Part shown: piece by piece, positions 6,681-16,140 of the stretch
Numbering within the stretch: position 1 is the first letter of the stretch
Layout: each line of letters opens with the position of its first letter
Assembly (NCBI GenBank): GCA_900546285.1
Contig: URCJ01000022.1
Coordinates: 1-32,596 of the forward strand
DNA from: an uncultured Solobacterium sp.
GTDB lineage: Bacteria > Bacillota_I > Bacilli_A > Erysipelotrichales > Erysipelotrichaceae
DNA length: 32,596 bases
Direction of reading: 5' to 3'
Translations under genes and position numbers: made by a program
The notes under the pieces: generated by a model
What the model was told of the DNA's origin: nothing
Databases searched by the model: none
What the model saw: only the letters and a program-made list of their open reading frames with translations

Positions 6681-7264
6681 AAGTTGCCGTATTAGTATCA
6701 GGTGGTGGTACTAATTTACAAGCTTTAATTGATGAATTTAATTTAGGAACTATCAATGGTGAAATTAAGCTTGTTGTTTCTAATCGTAAGAATGCCTATG
6801 GTCTTGTAAGAGCTGAAAACGCTGGTATCAAGAACATGTGCATAAAAGACCAAGCTGAATTATTAAAGACATTAAAGGAAGAAGAAATTGAACTTGTTGT
6901 CTTAGCTGGCTATCTTGCGATTATTAGTGATGAATTAATTAAAGAATACAAAAATCGTATTATTAACATTCATCCATCACTTATCCCATCATTCTGTGGC
7001 ATGGGTTATTATGGTCTCCACGTCCATGAAGCAGCCTTTAAAAGAGGGGTTAAGGTAAGTGGGGCAACTGTTCATTTTGTAAGTGGAACAGTAGATGGTG
7101 GACCAATTATCATTCAAAAGAGTATTGATGTATCAAGCGCCAAGTCCCCAGAAGAGATGCAACAAATCGTCTTAACGGTTGAACATCAAATTTTAAAAGA
7201 AGCGGTTAGATTATATTGTGATAATAAATTAGAAGTAGTAGGCGAAAGGGTAAATATTAAATGA
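6674..7264 (+). CDS. purN: GAR transformylase (PurN)
   Basis: Phosphoribosylglycinamide formyltransferase, using 10-formyl-THF made by Fhs. 196 residues. N98, H100 and D141 are the catalytic Asn-His-Asp triad, in NIHPSLIPSF and TVDGGPIII; VLVSGGGTNLQAL at the start binds the substrate phosphate. The region FCGMGYYGLHVHEA has two extra aromatic-glycine positions compared with the usual FxGxHAxxQA. Starts inside the end of purM and its stop overlaps purH (ATGA), so translation is coupled on both sides. No formate-using PurT is in the window. Confidence 0.95.
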   Translation: MVKVAVLVSGGGTNLQALIDEFNLGTINGEIKLVVSNRKNAYGLVRAENAGIKNMCIKDQAELLKTLKEEEIELVVLAGYLAIISDELIKEYKNRIINIHPSLIPSFCGMGYYGLHVHEAAFKRGVKVSGATVHFVSGTVDGGPIIIQKSIDVSSAKSPEEMQQIVLTVEHQILKEAVRLYCDNKLEVVGERVNIK

Positions 7265-8784
7265 GAAGAGCTTTAGTTTCAGTTACTGATAAAACTGGTA
7301 TTGTTGAATTTTGTAAGGGTCTAGAAGCACTAGACTTCGAAATCGTTTCAACTGGTGGTACTTTAAAGAAACTTCAAGAAGAAGGTGTTAAGGCTATCGC
7401 AATTGATGATGTAACAGGTTTTCCTGAAATCTTAGATGGCCGTGTTAAGACTTTACATCCAATGGTTCATGGTGGCTTGTTATTTAGAAGAGATGTGGAA
7501 AGTCATGTTAAAACTGTTGAAGAAATGGGCATAACACCAATTGATTTAGTATGTGTTAACCTATATGAATTTGAAAAAGCTTTAAAGGCACATAAACCAA
7601 TGGAAGACATGATTGAAAATATCGACATTGGTGGTCCTTCTATGATTAGAAGTGCAGCTAAAAACTTTAAGGATGTTTTAATTGTTACTAAGGTTGAAGA
7701 CTATGACAATGTTTTAGAAGCTATTAAAAATGGTGCAGATGACTATGATTTTAGATTAAATCTTGCATATAAGGCTTATACAACAACAGGTGCCTATGAT
7801 GCGATGATCTCTAGATATTTCGCAAGTGTTTGTCATGATGACTTCCCTGAAACATTAAACTTATCATTTAAGAAAGTTGAACACTTAAGATATGGTGAAA
7901 ACTCTCAACAAGCTGCTAATAAATATAGAGATACATATGTAGAACATACTCTATTAGACTATGAACAACTTCATGGCAAGGAAATCTCATTTAATAATGT
8001 CAATGACCTTTATGGTGCTGTTGCTTGTGTTAGAGAATTTGGCGATCAAATTGTAACAGCTGCTATTAAGCATTCAACTCCATGTGGTGTAGCTATTGGT
8101 AAGACTGGCTATGAATCATATATGAAGGCTTATGAGGCTGATCCTCAATCAATCTTTGGTGGTATTGTTGCTTGTAACTATAAGGTTGATAAGGCTACTG
8201 CCGAAAAGATGCATTCTATTTTCTTAGAGATTGTTGCAGCACCCGACTACGATGATGATGCCTTGGAAATCTTAAAGGGTAAGAAAAATTTACGTATCTT
8301 AAAGCTTAAGAACTTGGATGCTAGAGATGCGAAGTATGATATTAAGTACTTAGAGGGTAATGTTCTTGTACAAGAATTAAATACTAAGATGTTTGATGAA
8401 CTAAAGGTTGTTACTAATGCTCAACCAAATGAACAACAACTATCAGACATGGAATTTGGTATGCGTGTAGTTAAATATGTTAAATCAAATGCAATTTGTA
8501 TCGTTAAAGATGGTGTGACATTGGCTATCGGTGGTGGTCAAACAAGTAGAGTATGGGCCTTAGAAAATGCTATCCATAATAATCCTGATAAGGACTTTAA
8601 TGGTGCAGTACTTGCAAGTGATGCTTTCTTCCCATTTGATGATTGTGTACAAGTGGCAGCTGATGCTAGTATTAAGGCAATTATTCAACCAGGCGGCAGT
8701 GTAAAAGACCAAGATAGTATTGACTTATGTAATAAATTAAATATCCCTATGGTATTTAGCGGCTATCGTCATTTCAGACATTAA
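7261..8784 (+). CDS. purH: Bifunctional AICAR transformylase / IMP cyclohydrolase (PurH)
   Basis: Last two steps to IMP. 507 residues in two domains: the MGS-like cyclohydrolase (about 1-190; ALVSVTDKTGI, STGGTLKKL, LDGRVKTLHP, NIDIGGPSMIRSAAKN) and the transformylase (about 195-507; LRYGENSQQAANKY, AAIKHSTPCGVAIG with the Lys-His pair, SDAFFPFDD, IIQPGGSVKD). The usual GENPHQ reads GENSQQ, a mild change near the substrate site. It consumes 10-formyl-THF; its substrate AICAR (ZMP) is the molecule sensed by the ZTP riboswitch upstream, closing a feedback loop. Confidence 0.96.
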   Translation: MRRALVSVTDKTGIVEFCKGLEALDFEIVSTGGTLKKLQEEGVKAIAIDDVTGFPEILDGRVKTLHPMVHGGLLFRRDVESHVKTVEEMGITPIDLVCVNLYEFEKALKAHKPMEDMIENIDIGGPSMIRSAAKNFKDVLIVTKVEDYDNVLEAIKNGADDYDFRLNLAYKAYTTTGAYDAMISRYFASVCHDDFPETLNLSFKKVEHLRYGENSQQAANKYRDTYVEHTLLDYEQLHGKEISFNNVNDLYGAVACVREFGDQIVTAAIKHSTPCGVAIGKTGYESYMKAYEADPQSIFGGIVACNYKVDKATAEKMHSIFLEIVAAPDYDDDALEILKGKKNLRILKLKNLDARDAKYDIKYLEGNVLVQELNTKMFDELKVVTNAQPNEQQLSDMEFGMRVVKYVKSNAICIVKDGVTLAIGGGQTSRVWALENAIHNNPDKDFNGAVLASDAFFPFDDCVQVAADASIKAIIQPGGSVKDQDSIDLCNKLNIPMVFSGYRHFRH

Positions 8785-8795
8785 TGGGTGAATAT

Positions 8796-10046
8796 ATGAG
8801 AGTGTTAGTTATTGGAAGCGGTGGTAGAGAAGCTGCTATCACTTATGCATTAAATAAATCAAGTAAAGTAGATGAATTATATTGTCTACCAGGTAATCCC
8901 GGTATGGATGAGATTGCTACTTTAATTAATGGAAGCGTTGAAGACTTAGATTTTATCCTAAAGACAGTTGAAGATTTAAAAATTGACTTTACTGTCATTG
9001 GACCTGAAGTTCCACTTTGTATGGGGCTTGCTGATTTGCTTGAAAGTCATGGTCACAAGGTCTTTGGTCCTACTAAAGTAGCTGCTACTTTAGAGGGCTC
9101 AAAAGCTTTCTCTAAAGGCTTCATGAAACGTCATAATATTCCTACTGCTGAGTATATTGAGGTGAATGATTATGAAAATGGGCTAGAATCTTTAAAGAAC
9201 TTTACATATCCACTAGTTATCAAGGCTGATGGTTTGGCTGCTGGTAAGGGTGTTGTGATTTGCGAAGATGAAGAAATAGCTTTAAAGACTTTAAAAGAAT
9301 TCATGTTGGATGGTGCTTTAAATAATGCAGGCTCTAAACTTGTTATCGAAGAATTCTTAAAGGGCTTTGAATGTTCTTTATTATGTTTTACAGATGGTGA
9401 AACTATTATTCCTATGCCTACTGTTAAAGATCATAAACAAATTTACGACAACAACAAGGGACCTAATACTGGTGGTATGGGTACTGTTTCTCCAAATCCA
9501 TTTATGCCTAACTTCGATGATGAAATGTTGGATTCTATCTTAAAACCATTTATCAAGGGCTTAAAAGAAGATGAAATAGATTATCGTGGTGTTATTTTTA
9601 TTGGTTTAATGATCGATAATAACAAGGCTAAGGTACTTGAATTCAATGTACGCTTTGGTGATCCAGAAACTCAATCAATTATGTTAAGACTCGAAAGTGA
9701 CTTGTTTGACATCATGTATGCAACAAGTACTAAGAACCTAAAGGATATTAGTGTTAAGTGGAATGATGATACTGTTTGTACCCTAGTACTTGCTAGTGAG
9801 GGCTATCCAGGAACTTACAAAAAAGGCTTAGAAATTAAGAATTTAGATAAGCTTGATGATGATATTATTGTTTTCCACGCAGGAACTAAGATTGTAGATA
9901 ATAAGCTAGTGACAAATGGTGGTCGTGTCTTAAATATTTGTGCTAAGGGTAATAACTTACTAGAAGCACGTGCTAAGGTTTATAAGGCAGCTGAAATAAT
10001 TGATTTTGAAGGTAAGTATTACCGTAAAGATATTGGTTTAAATTAG
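8796..10046 (+). CDS. purD: GAR synthetase (PurD)
   Basis: Phosphoribosylamine--glycine ligase, ATP-grasp family; it uses the phosphoribosylamine made by PurF. An ATG at 8784 overlaps the purH stop, but ATG 8796 follows GGGTGA and gives the family start MRVLVIGSGGREAA, so it is preferred (416 aa). Landmarks: PGNPGMDEIA, TVIGPEVPL, VFGPTKVAATLEGSKAFSK, the ATP-grasp region VIKADGLAAGKGVVI, GPNTGGMGTVSP and FNVRFGDPETQ. GREHA of most family members reads GREAA here. Confidence 0.95.
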   Translation: MRVLVIGSGGREAAITYALNKSSKVDELYCLPGNPGMDEIATLINGSVEDLDFILKTVEDLKIDFTVIGPEVPLCMGLADLLESHGHKVFGPTKVAATLEGSKAFSKGFMKRHNIPTAEYIEVNDYENGLESLKNFTYPLVIKADGLAAGKGVVICEDEEIALKTLKEFMLDGALNNAGSKLVIEEFLKGFECSLLCFTDGETIIPMPTVKDHKQIYDNNKGPNTGGMGTVSPNPFMPNFDDEMLDSILKPFIKGLKEDEIDYRGVIFIGLMIDNNKAKVLEFNVRFGDPETQSIMLRLESDLFDIMYATSTKNLKDISVKWNDDTVCTLVLASEGYPGTYKKGLEIKNLDKLDDDIIVFHAGTKIVDNKLVTNGGRVLNICAKGNNLLEARAKVYKAAEIIDFEGKYYRKDIGLN

Positions 10047-10055
10047 GGGAGAACT

Positions 10056-13000
10056 ATGAGTAAAGTATTTCGTATTTATGTAAAAAAACGTGAAGAGTTT
10101 GCGGTTGAAGCTAAGGAAGTCTTAGAAAACCTTAGAGTCCAACTAAAGCTTGATAATTTAAAAGATCTTAGTATCATCAATCGTTATGATGTCGAGGGTG
10201 TTAGTGAAGAAGTATTAAAGACCGGTATTAAAACTATTCTTAGTGAACCAATGGTTGATGATGTTTATATGGAAGAATATCCTAGTGTTGGTACTACTTT
10301 TGCGATTGAATTCTTACCTGGTCAATATGATCAAAGAGCAGACGCTTGTGAACAATGTTTCTCCATTCTAACAGGAGCTAATGATGTTAAGGTAAAGTGT
10401 GCAAAGTTATTTGATGTAGTTGGTGAAGACTTAGATTTAGATAAGATTCAAAAGTTCTTAATCAATCCAGTTGACCAAAGACTTGCTAGTTTAGATAAGC
10501 CACTTAGCTTAAAAGACGGGGAAGTTGATATTCCTTTAGTACCTATCATTTCTGGTTTTATCAATTTTTCTGATGAAGAATTAAGAGAATATATCAAGGC
10601 AAATGGCATGGCTATGAACTTTGATGACTTAAAAATTTCTCAAGAGTATTTCAAGAGTGAGGAACATCGTGATCCTACAGAAACTGAATTAAAGGTTTTA
10701 GATACTTATTGGTCAGACCATTGTCGTCATACTACTTTTGCGACTATTATTGATGATATTGAGATTGAAAATGGTACTTTTAAAGAGATTCTAGAAAAGG
10801 ATATTGAAAATTATAAGAGTTCTAGACATCTTGTATATGGCGTGGATACTAAGCGTCCTTTGACTTTAATGGATTTAGCTACTATTTCTATGAAAGAACT
10901 TAGAAAGGCTGGTTACTTAGAAGATTTAGAAGTTTCTAAGGAAATCAATGCTTGTAGCGTAGAATTAACAGTTCATACAAGTGATGGTGATGAAAACTGG
11001 TTGTTGATGTTTAAGAATGAAACTCATAACCATCCAACTGAAATTGAACCATTTGGTGGTGCTGCTACATGTCTTGGTGGTGCTATTAGAGATCCACTAT
11101 CTGGAAGAGCTTATGTATATCAATCAATGAGAATCACGGGTTCTGGCGATCCTCGTACACCTCTTGATAAGACTTTAAAGGGCAAGTTACCTCAAAGAAA
11201 GATTACAAGAGAGGCAGCTCATGGATTCTCTTCTTATGGTAACCAAATTGGTTTAACTACTGGTTATGTTCATGAAGTATATGATGAAGGCTATGTGGCT
11301 AAAAGAATGGAACTTGGTGCTGTTGTGGCTGCTGCTCCTAAAGCTCAGGTTAAGCGTCTAGAACCTCAAAAGGATCAAATTGTCTTACTGATAGGTGGTA
11401 GAACTGGTAGAGATGGTATTGGTGGTGCTACTGGTTCGTCTAAGTCTCATGAATTAAAGACAACAACTACTGCTGGTGCTGAGGTCCAAAAGGGTAATCC
11501 AGTAGAAGAGAGAAAGATTCAAAGATTATTTAGAAATCCTAAGGTGTCTGAAAAGATTGTTAGATGTAATGACTTTGGTGCCGGTGGTGTTTGTGTTGCG
11601 GTTGGTGAATTAGCTGATGGCTTAGATATCAATTTAGATGCTGTATTAAAAAAATATGAGGGTTTAACAGGTACCGAACTTGCAATTTCTGAATCACAAG
11701 AGAGAATGGCTATTGTCATTAATGAATGTGATATGGAAGAGATTGTTAAGGAATGTCATAATGAAAACTTAGAGGTTGTTAAGGTAGCTACTGTTACTGA
11801 TGATGATCGTCTAGTTATGCATTATTTAGGTCAAACAGTTGTTGATATTGATAGACATTTCCTAGATAAGAATGGTGCAAGTAGACATCAAAAAATTTAT
11901 GTAAGTCTACCTGATTTTGATAAAGACGTATTTGAAAATGTAGTAAAGGATAGTTTTATAGATACATCTTTAAATATTTTAAGTAACTTAAGTGTCTGTT
12001 CACAAAAGGGTCTAGTTGAAAGATTTGACTCTTCAATTGGCAATGGCACCGTATTATCTCCATATGGTGGTAAGACTTTAAGAACTGAGACTGAGGGTAT
12101 GTGTGCCCTAATTCCTGTACTTGGTAAGGAAACAACAACTTGTTCAATGATGGCTTATGGCTATAATCCAAAGATTTCTAAATGGTCACCATATCATGGT
12201 GCTATTTATGCAGTTGTTGAATCGCTTGCTAAGATTGTGGCAATGGGTGGTAATTATCATACTGTTAGATTCTCTTTCCAAGAATTCTTTGAAAAGTTAT
12301 TAACAGATCCTAAGCGTTGGGGTAAGCCTTTTAGTGCTTTATTAGGCGCATATCGTGTTCAAAGTGCTTTAAAGTTAGCTTCTATTGGTGGTAAGGATTC
12401 TATGTCTGGTTCTTTTGAAGATCTAGATGTACCTCCAACTCTTGTTTCTTTTGCGATTACAGGAGCTGATGTTAAGGATGTGATTAGTCCTGAATTAAAG
12501 AGCACTAATCATAAACTATATGAATTTGTACTTCCAAAGGATGAATTTGGTATCTATGATTTTGATAAGCTACAAGAAATCTATGATTTCATCATGAAAT
12601 TAAATGCTGATAAGAAGATCTATAGTGCTTATACTGTTAAGGATGGTGGTGTCTTAGAAGCTGTTTATAAGATGGCTTTCGGTAATAATGTTGGTGTCAA
12701 GTTAAACAAAGATTTATCCTTAAATGATTTAACACTTAAGAATTATGGCAATATCATCGTTGAAGTTGATGATTTAGCTTACGATTATGCAAGACTAATT
12801 GGTGATACCGTTGATGAATCTGTTATTACATATTCAAATGAAACAGTAAGCTTAGATGAGGCATATAAGGCTCATACTTCAACATTAGAAGAAATTTTCC
12901 CTACATCTAAGAAGGCTTTAACTGATGAAGTTAGAGTTGGCAATTGTACCGAAAGAGGAATTATCCATGCATCAAAGGTTTATGATGAGGTGAAGGTTAC

Positions 13001-13784
13001 TATTCCTGTCTTCCCTGGTACTAACTGTGAATATGATTCTAAGCGTGCTTTTGAAAAAGCTGGTGCTAAGGTAGAACTAGTGTTAATTAGAAATAAGACT
13101 GCTGAAGACATCAAAAAGTCTATTGATGAATTAGAAAAGGCAATTAGAAGTTCACAAATCGTAATGTTGCCAGGTGGTTTTAGTGCCGGTGATGAGCCAG
13201 AGGGTTCTGGTAAGTTTATCGCTACTGTATTAAGAAATGCAAAATTAAAGGCCGCTATTGATGACTTGTTAGATAATCGTGAAGGTTTGATGATTGGTAT
13301 CTGTAATGGTTTCCAAGCTTTAATTAAGTTAGGTCTATTGCCTGATGGTCATATCAAAGAGATGAGTGATGATGATGCAACTCTAACATTTAATACAATT
13401 GGACGTCACTTATCGCAAATGGTGGATACTAGAATCGCTAGTGTTAAGTCTCCTTGGATGGCTAATGTGAGTGTTGGTGATATTCATACAATTCCTATTT
13501 CTCATGGTGAGGGTCGTTTTGTGGCTCCTAAGCACGTGTTAGATGAACTTTTCGATAATGGTCAAGTAATTACCCAATATGTTGATCCAAGTGGTAATGT
13601 GACTATGGAATCTCCATATAATCCAAATGGTTCTATGATGGCTATTGAGGGTATCGTATCTAGAGATGGTAGAGTCTTGGGTAAGATGGGCCATAGTGAA
13701 AGACAGGGCAATAATCGTTTCAAGAATATTTATGGTGAGATGGATCAAAAGATTTTTGAAGCAGGTGTTAAATATTTCAAATAA
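10056..13784 (+). CDS. purL: FGAM synthase, single-chain (PurL)
   Basis: Phosphoribosylformylglycinamidine synthase: FGAR, glutamine and ATP to FGAM. At 1242 residues it is the long form carrying all parts in one chain: an N-terminal PurS-like region (about 1-150), the duplicated PurM-like synthase core (HNHPT at 324-328; GRTGRDGIGGATGSSK; NDFGAGGVCVAVGELADG; GGKDSMSG) and a C-terminal class I glutaminase (about 981-1242) with PVFPGTNCEYD, GGFSAGDEPEGSGKF, nucleophile Cys1083 in GICNGFQALI, His1150 and Glu1152 in SHGEGRF. The glutaminase triad is intact, in contrast to PurF. Bacilli have split PurS/Q/L. AGGGGAG lies just before the ATG. Last gene of the operon. Confidence 0.97.
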   Translation: MSKVFRIYVKKREEFAVEAKEVLENLRVQLKLDNLKDLSIINRYDVEGVSEEVLKTGIKTILSEPMVDDVYMEEYPSVGTTFAIEFLPGQYDQRADACEQCFSILTGANDVKVKCAKLFDVVGEDLDLDKIQKFLINPVDQRLASLDKPLSLKDGEVDIPLVPIISGFINFSDEELREYIKANGMAMNFDDLKISQEYFKSEEHRDPTETELKVLDTYWSDHCRHTTFATIIDDIEIENGTFKEILEKDIENYKSSRHLVYGVDTKRPLTLMDLATISMKELRKAGYLEDLEVSKEINACSVELTVHTSDGDENWLLMFKNETHNHPTEIEPFGGAATCLGGAIRDPLSGRAYVYQSMRITGSGDPRTPLDKTLKGKLPQRKITREAAHGFSSYGNQIGLTTGYVHEVYDEGYVAKRMELGAVVAAAPKAQVKRLEPQKDQIVLLIGGRTGRDGIGGATGSSKSHELKTTTTAGAEVQKGNPVEERKIQRLFRNPKVSEKIVRCNDFGAGGVCVAVGELADGLDINLDAVLKKYEGLTGTELAISESQERMAIVINECDMEEIVKECHNENLEVVKVATVTDDDRLVMHYLGQTVVDIDRHFLDKNGASRHQKIYVSLPDFDKDVFENVVKDSFIDTSLNILSNLSVCSQKGLVERFDSSIGNGTVLSPYGGKTLRTETEGMCALIPVLGKETTTCSMMAYGYNPKISKWSPYHGAIYAVVESLAKIVAMGGNYHTVRFSFQEFFEKLLTDPKRWGKPFSALLGAYRVQSALKLASIGGKDSMSGSFEDLDVPPTLVSFAITGADVKDVISPELKSTNHKLYEFVLPKDEFGIYDFDKLQEIYDFIMKLNADKKIYSAYTVKDGGVLEAVYKMAFGNNVGVKLNKDLSLNDLTLKNYGNIIVEVDDLAYDYARLIGDTVDESVITYSNETVSLDEAYKAHTSTLEEIFPTSKKALTDEVRVGNCTERGIIHASKVYDEVKVTIPVFPGTNCEYDSKRAFEKAGAKVELVLIRNKTAEDIKKSIDELEKAIRSSQIVMLPGGFSAGDEPEGSGKFIATVLRNAKLKAAIDDLLDNREGLMIGICNGFQALIKLGLLPDGHIKEMSDDDATLTFNTIGRHLSQMVDTRIASVKSPWMANVSVGDIHTIPISHGEGRFVAPKHVLDELFDNGQVITQYVDPSGNVTMESPYNPNGSMMAIEGIVSRDGRVLGKMGHSERQGNNRFKNIYGEMDQKIFEAGVKYFK

Positions 13785-13796
13785 TATATAATGATT

Positions 13797-13816
13797 AAAG
13801 GGCATAGTTGCCCTTT
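13797..13816 (+). terminator. Hairpin at the end of the purine operon
   Basis: AAAGGGCA-TAGT-TGCCCTTT starts 12 bases after the purL stop, followed only by AACTTTT. It may act as a weak terminator or RNA-stabilising hairpin; a TATAAT (13787-13792) just before it could instead make it the 5' end of the next transcript. Confidence 0.55.
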
Positions 13817-13832
13817 AACTTTTGGAGGAAAC

Positions 13833-14105
13833 ATGCAAAAAGCAATTATAACTGTAGTTGGTAAGGATAAGGTTGGCATTATTGCCAGTGTTTGTAACTT
13901 ATTAGCGAAGGAAGATATCAATATTATGGATATTTCTCAAACTATCACAAATGATTTTTTTAATATGATGATGATTGTGAATATCGATAATATGAAGGAT
14001 GAATTTAGTGTTGTCTTAGAAAAATTAAATGAATTAGGTAAGGAATTAGCACTAGATATCAAGATGCAACATGAAGATTTCTTTGATGCGATGCATCGTA
14101 TTTAG
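13833..14105 (+). CDS. ACT-domain protein, UPF0237 family
   Basis: Start taken at ATG 13833, after GGAGG, giving 90 aa; a longer frame from 13791 runs back through the hairpin and is not the family start. The protein is a single ACT domain: QKAIITVVGKDKVGIIASV, CNLLAKEDINIMDISQTI, then MMMIVNIDNM. ACT domains bind small ligands, often amino acids; the UPF0237 subgroup has no assigned function I can name. It is 8 bases from the UPF0210 gene, and this pairing is a conserved arrangement in many Firmicutes, suggesting it senses a ligand for or forms a complex with that protein. Confidence 0.9.
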   Translation: MQKAIITVVGKDKVGIIASVCNLLAKEDINIMDISQTITNDFFNMMMIVNIDNMKDEFSVVLEKLNELGKELALDIKMQHEDFFDAMHRI

Positions 14106-14113
14106 GTGAAAAT

Positions 14114-15478
14114 ATGCTGAATATACTAGAAGTAAATGAAACTAATAAGATGATCTCGGAGGAGAATTTTGATGTAAGAACAATTACTATCGGTATTTCT
14201 TTAATCGATTGTATCGATTCAAATGTCGATATCTTATGTCAAAATATCTATAACAAGATTACAAGTGTTGCGAAAGATTTAGTAAAGACTGCCAATAATA
14301 TTGAAAATAAATTCGGAGTTCCAATTGTAAATAAAAGAGTATCGGTTACACCTATTTCGTTGATTGGTGCAAGCAGTGTTAAGACAATTGATGATTATGT
14401 AAAGATTGCCAAAACATTAGATGAGGCAGCTAAGACCTTGGGTATTAACTTTATTGGTGGCTTTAGTGCCATTGTTAATAAGGGCATGACCAAATCTGAT
14501 GAGTTGTTAATAAGATCTATTCCTAGTGCCTTAAGCCAAACTGAGCGAGTTTGTTCAAGTGTTAATGTCGGTTCTACTAAAACCGGTATCAATATGGATG
14601 CGGTAAGACTTGTTGGTGAAATCATCAAGGAAGCAGCAGAACTTACAAAAGATAATGATTCTTTAGCTTGTGCTAAGTTTGTGGTATTCACAAATGCCCC
14701 TGATGATAATCCATTTATGGCTGGTGCCTTCCATGGGGTAAGTGAGGCTGATGCGATTATTAATGTTGGTGTCAGTGGTCCTGGTGTTGTAAGAAATGCC
14801 ATTAAGGAAACAAAGGGTGAAAGCTTTGAAGTTTTGTGTGAAACTATCAAGAAGACAGCATTCAAGATTACTCGTGTTGGTCAATTAGTGGCTCATGAAG
14901 CTTCTAAGGCCTTAAATATTCCGTTTGGGATTATTGACTTGTCTTTAGCTCCAACTCCTGCTATTGGTGATAGTATTGCCAATTGTTTAGAAGAAATGGG
15001 CTTAGAAAGAGTTGGTGCTCCAGGTACTACCGCAGCTCTTGCAATCTTAAATGACCAAGTTAAAAAAGGTGGTGTTATGGCTTCATCTTATGTAGGCGGT
15101 TTAAGTGGTGCTTTTATACCAGTAAGCGAAGATGAGGGTATGATTAAGGCGGTAGAACTTGGTTCCTTAAGTCTTGAGAAATTAGAGGCGATGACATGTG
15201 TTTGTTCAGTAGGGCTTGATATGATTGCCATTCCTGGCAAGACTAGTGCTTCTACCATTTCTGGCATCATAGCTGATGAAATGGCTATCGGCATGATTAA
15301 TCAAAAGACAACAGCTGTAAGAATTATTCCGGTTGTTGGAAAGGATGTTGGTGATACGGTTGAATTTGGTGGTCTTTTAGGTTATGCGCCTATTATGAAG
15401 GTCAATGAATTTGATTGTAGTGGTTTTGTAAGTAGAAAGGGTAGAATACCTGCTCCTATTCATAGTTTTAAGAATTAA
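14114..15478 (+). CDS. UPF0210 / DUF711 family protein
   Basis: 454 residues, the usual length. Recognisable blocks are NFDVRTITIGISLIDCID at the start, NKRVSVTPISLI, FIGGFSAIVNKGM, FTNAPDDNPFMAGAFHGV, IINVGVSGPGVV, GIIDLSLAPTPAIGDSIA and VEFGGLLGYAPIM. No transmembrane segment or signal peptide is evident; it should be cytoplasmic. The family has been likened to glycyl-radical-enzyme-like folds but I see no Gly-radical loop and can give no reaction. GGTGAAA precedes the ATG. Its partner is the ACT protein just upstream. Confidence 0.9.
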   Translation: MLNILEVNETNKMISEENFDVRTITIGISLIDCIDSNVDILCQNIYNKITSVAKDLVKTANNIENKFGVPIVNKRVSVTPISLIGASSVKTIDDYVKIAKTLDEAAKTLGINFIGGFSAIVNKGMTKSDELLIRSIPSALSQTERVCSSVNVGSTKTGINMDAVRLVGEIIKEAAELTKDNDSLACAKFVVFTNAPDDNPFMAGAFHGVSEADAIINVGVSGPGVVRNAIKETKGESFEVLCETIKKTAFKITRVGQLVAHEASKALNIPFGIIDLSLAPTPAIGDSIANCLEEMGLERVGAPGTTAALAILNDQVKKGGVMASSYVGGLSGAFIPVSEDEGMIKAVELGSLSLEKLEAMTCVCSVGLDMIAIPGKTSASTISGIIADEMAIGMINQKTTAVRIIPVVGKDVGDTVEFGGLLGYAPIMKVNEFDCSGFVSRKGRIPAPIHSFKN

Positions 15479-15488
15479 ATAGAAAGTG

Positions 15489-15494
15489 TATAAT
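15489..15494 (+). promoter_or_regulatory. Candidate -10 (TATAAT) before pgsA
   Basis: Perfect TATAAT preceded directly by TG, exactly 6 bases before the pgsA ATG; the -35 region (TTTTAA at 15466-15471) is weak. If used, transcription would start at or next to the ATG. Confidence 0.45.
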
Positions 15495-15500
15495 AACGTC

Positions 15501-16094
15501 ATGAATTTACCAAATAAATTAACTGTAATTAGAATCATTTTAGTTCCACTATTGGTTCTTATCTGGCTATTTCCATATTCTGCATTTGGAATTGAATTCC
15601 CTGTGTATGAAATTGGAACTGTTTCTTTGTCTTTATTGAATATCATTGTTTTAGCGATATTCTGTATTGCAAGTTTTACTGATTATCTAGATGGTCACTT
15701 AGCTAGAAGTAGAAATCTTGTTACTACTTTTGGCAAGTTCTGTGATCCTATCGCTGATAAGTTACTAGTGAATGCTACTCTTATTATCTTTGTATCTAAG
15801 GGTGCTGTTCCAGTAGTTCCTATTATCTTGATGTTTTTAAGAGATACTATTGTTGATGGATGTCGTATGATTGCTTCTACTAATGGTGTGGTTATTGCGG
15901 CTGGTAAGATGGGAAAATTAAAGACTGTTCTTCAAATGTTTGCGATTATCTTTACTCTATTGAATAATCTACCATTTGAACTTGTTTCCATTCCTGTTTC
16001 TACAATCTTAATTTGGTGTGCAGCTTTTGTGTCTGTATTAAGCGGATACTCGTATTTTGCCCAAGTTAAGGAATATATTTTCAAAACAATGTAG
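15501..16094 (+). CDS. pgsA: Phosphatidylglycerophosphate synthase (CDP-alcohol phosphatidyltransferase)
   Basis: CDP-diacylglycerol--glycerol-3-phosphate phosphatidyltransferase, the committed step to phosphatidylglycerol, in the membrane. ATG 15501 gives MNLPNKLTVIRIILVPLLVL, the typical family start; the in-frame GTG at 15486 is unlikely because it lies inside a TATAAT. 197 residues. The catalytic motif is complete: D64-G65-x2-A68-R69-x8-G78-x3-D82-x3-D86, so a di-metal site is present. Several hydrophobic segments are seen (about 8-26, 43-60, 92-107, 135-155, 164-185). No ribosome binding site precedes the ATG. pgsA followed by recA is a common order in low-GC Gram-positives. Confidence 0.94.
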   Translation: MNLPNKLTVIRIILVPLLVLIWLFPYSAFGIEFPVYEIGTVSLSLLNIIVLAIFCIASFTDYLDGHLARSRNLVTTFGKFCDPIADKLLVNATLIIFVSKGAVPVVPIILMFLRDTIVDGCRMIASTNGVVIAAGKMGKLKTVLQMFAIIFTLLNNLPFELVSIPVSTILIWCAAFVSVLSGYSYFAQVKEYIFKTM

Positions 16095-16140
16095 GAATTT
16101 TTGATTCTATCGTCAATTATATAACAGGAGGATGAAAAAT

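Noticed and set aside
13791..13832. N-terminal extension of the ACT protein from ATG 13791
   Set aside because: It would translate through the 13797-13816 hairpin and has no SD; GGAGG before ATG 13833 gives the usual 90-aa family length.
16081..16140. LexA/SOS box upstream of recA
   Set aside because: No GAAC-N4-GTTC-like palindrome is present in the gap.
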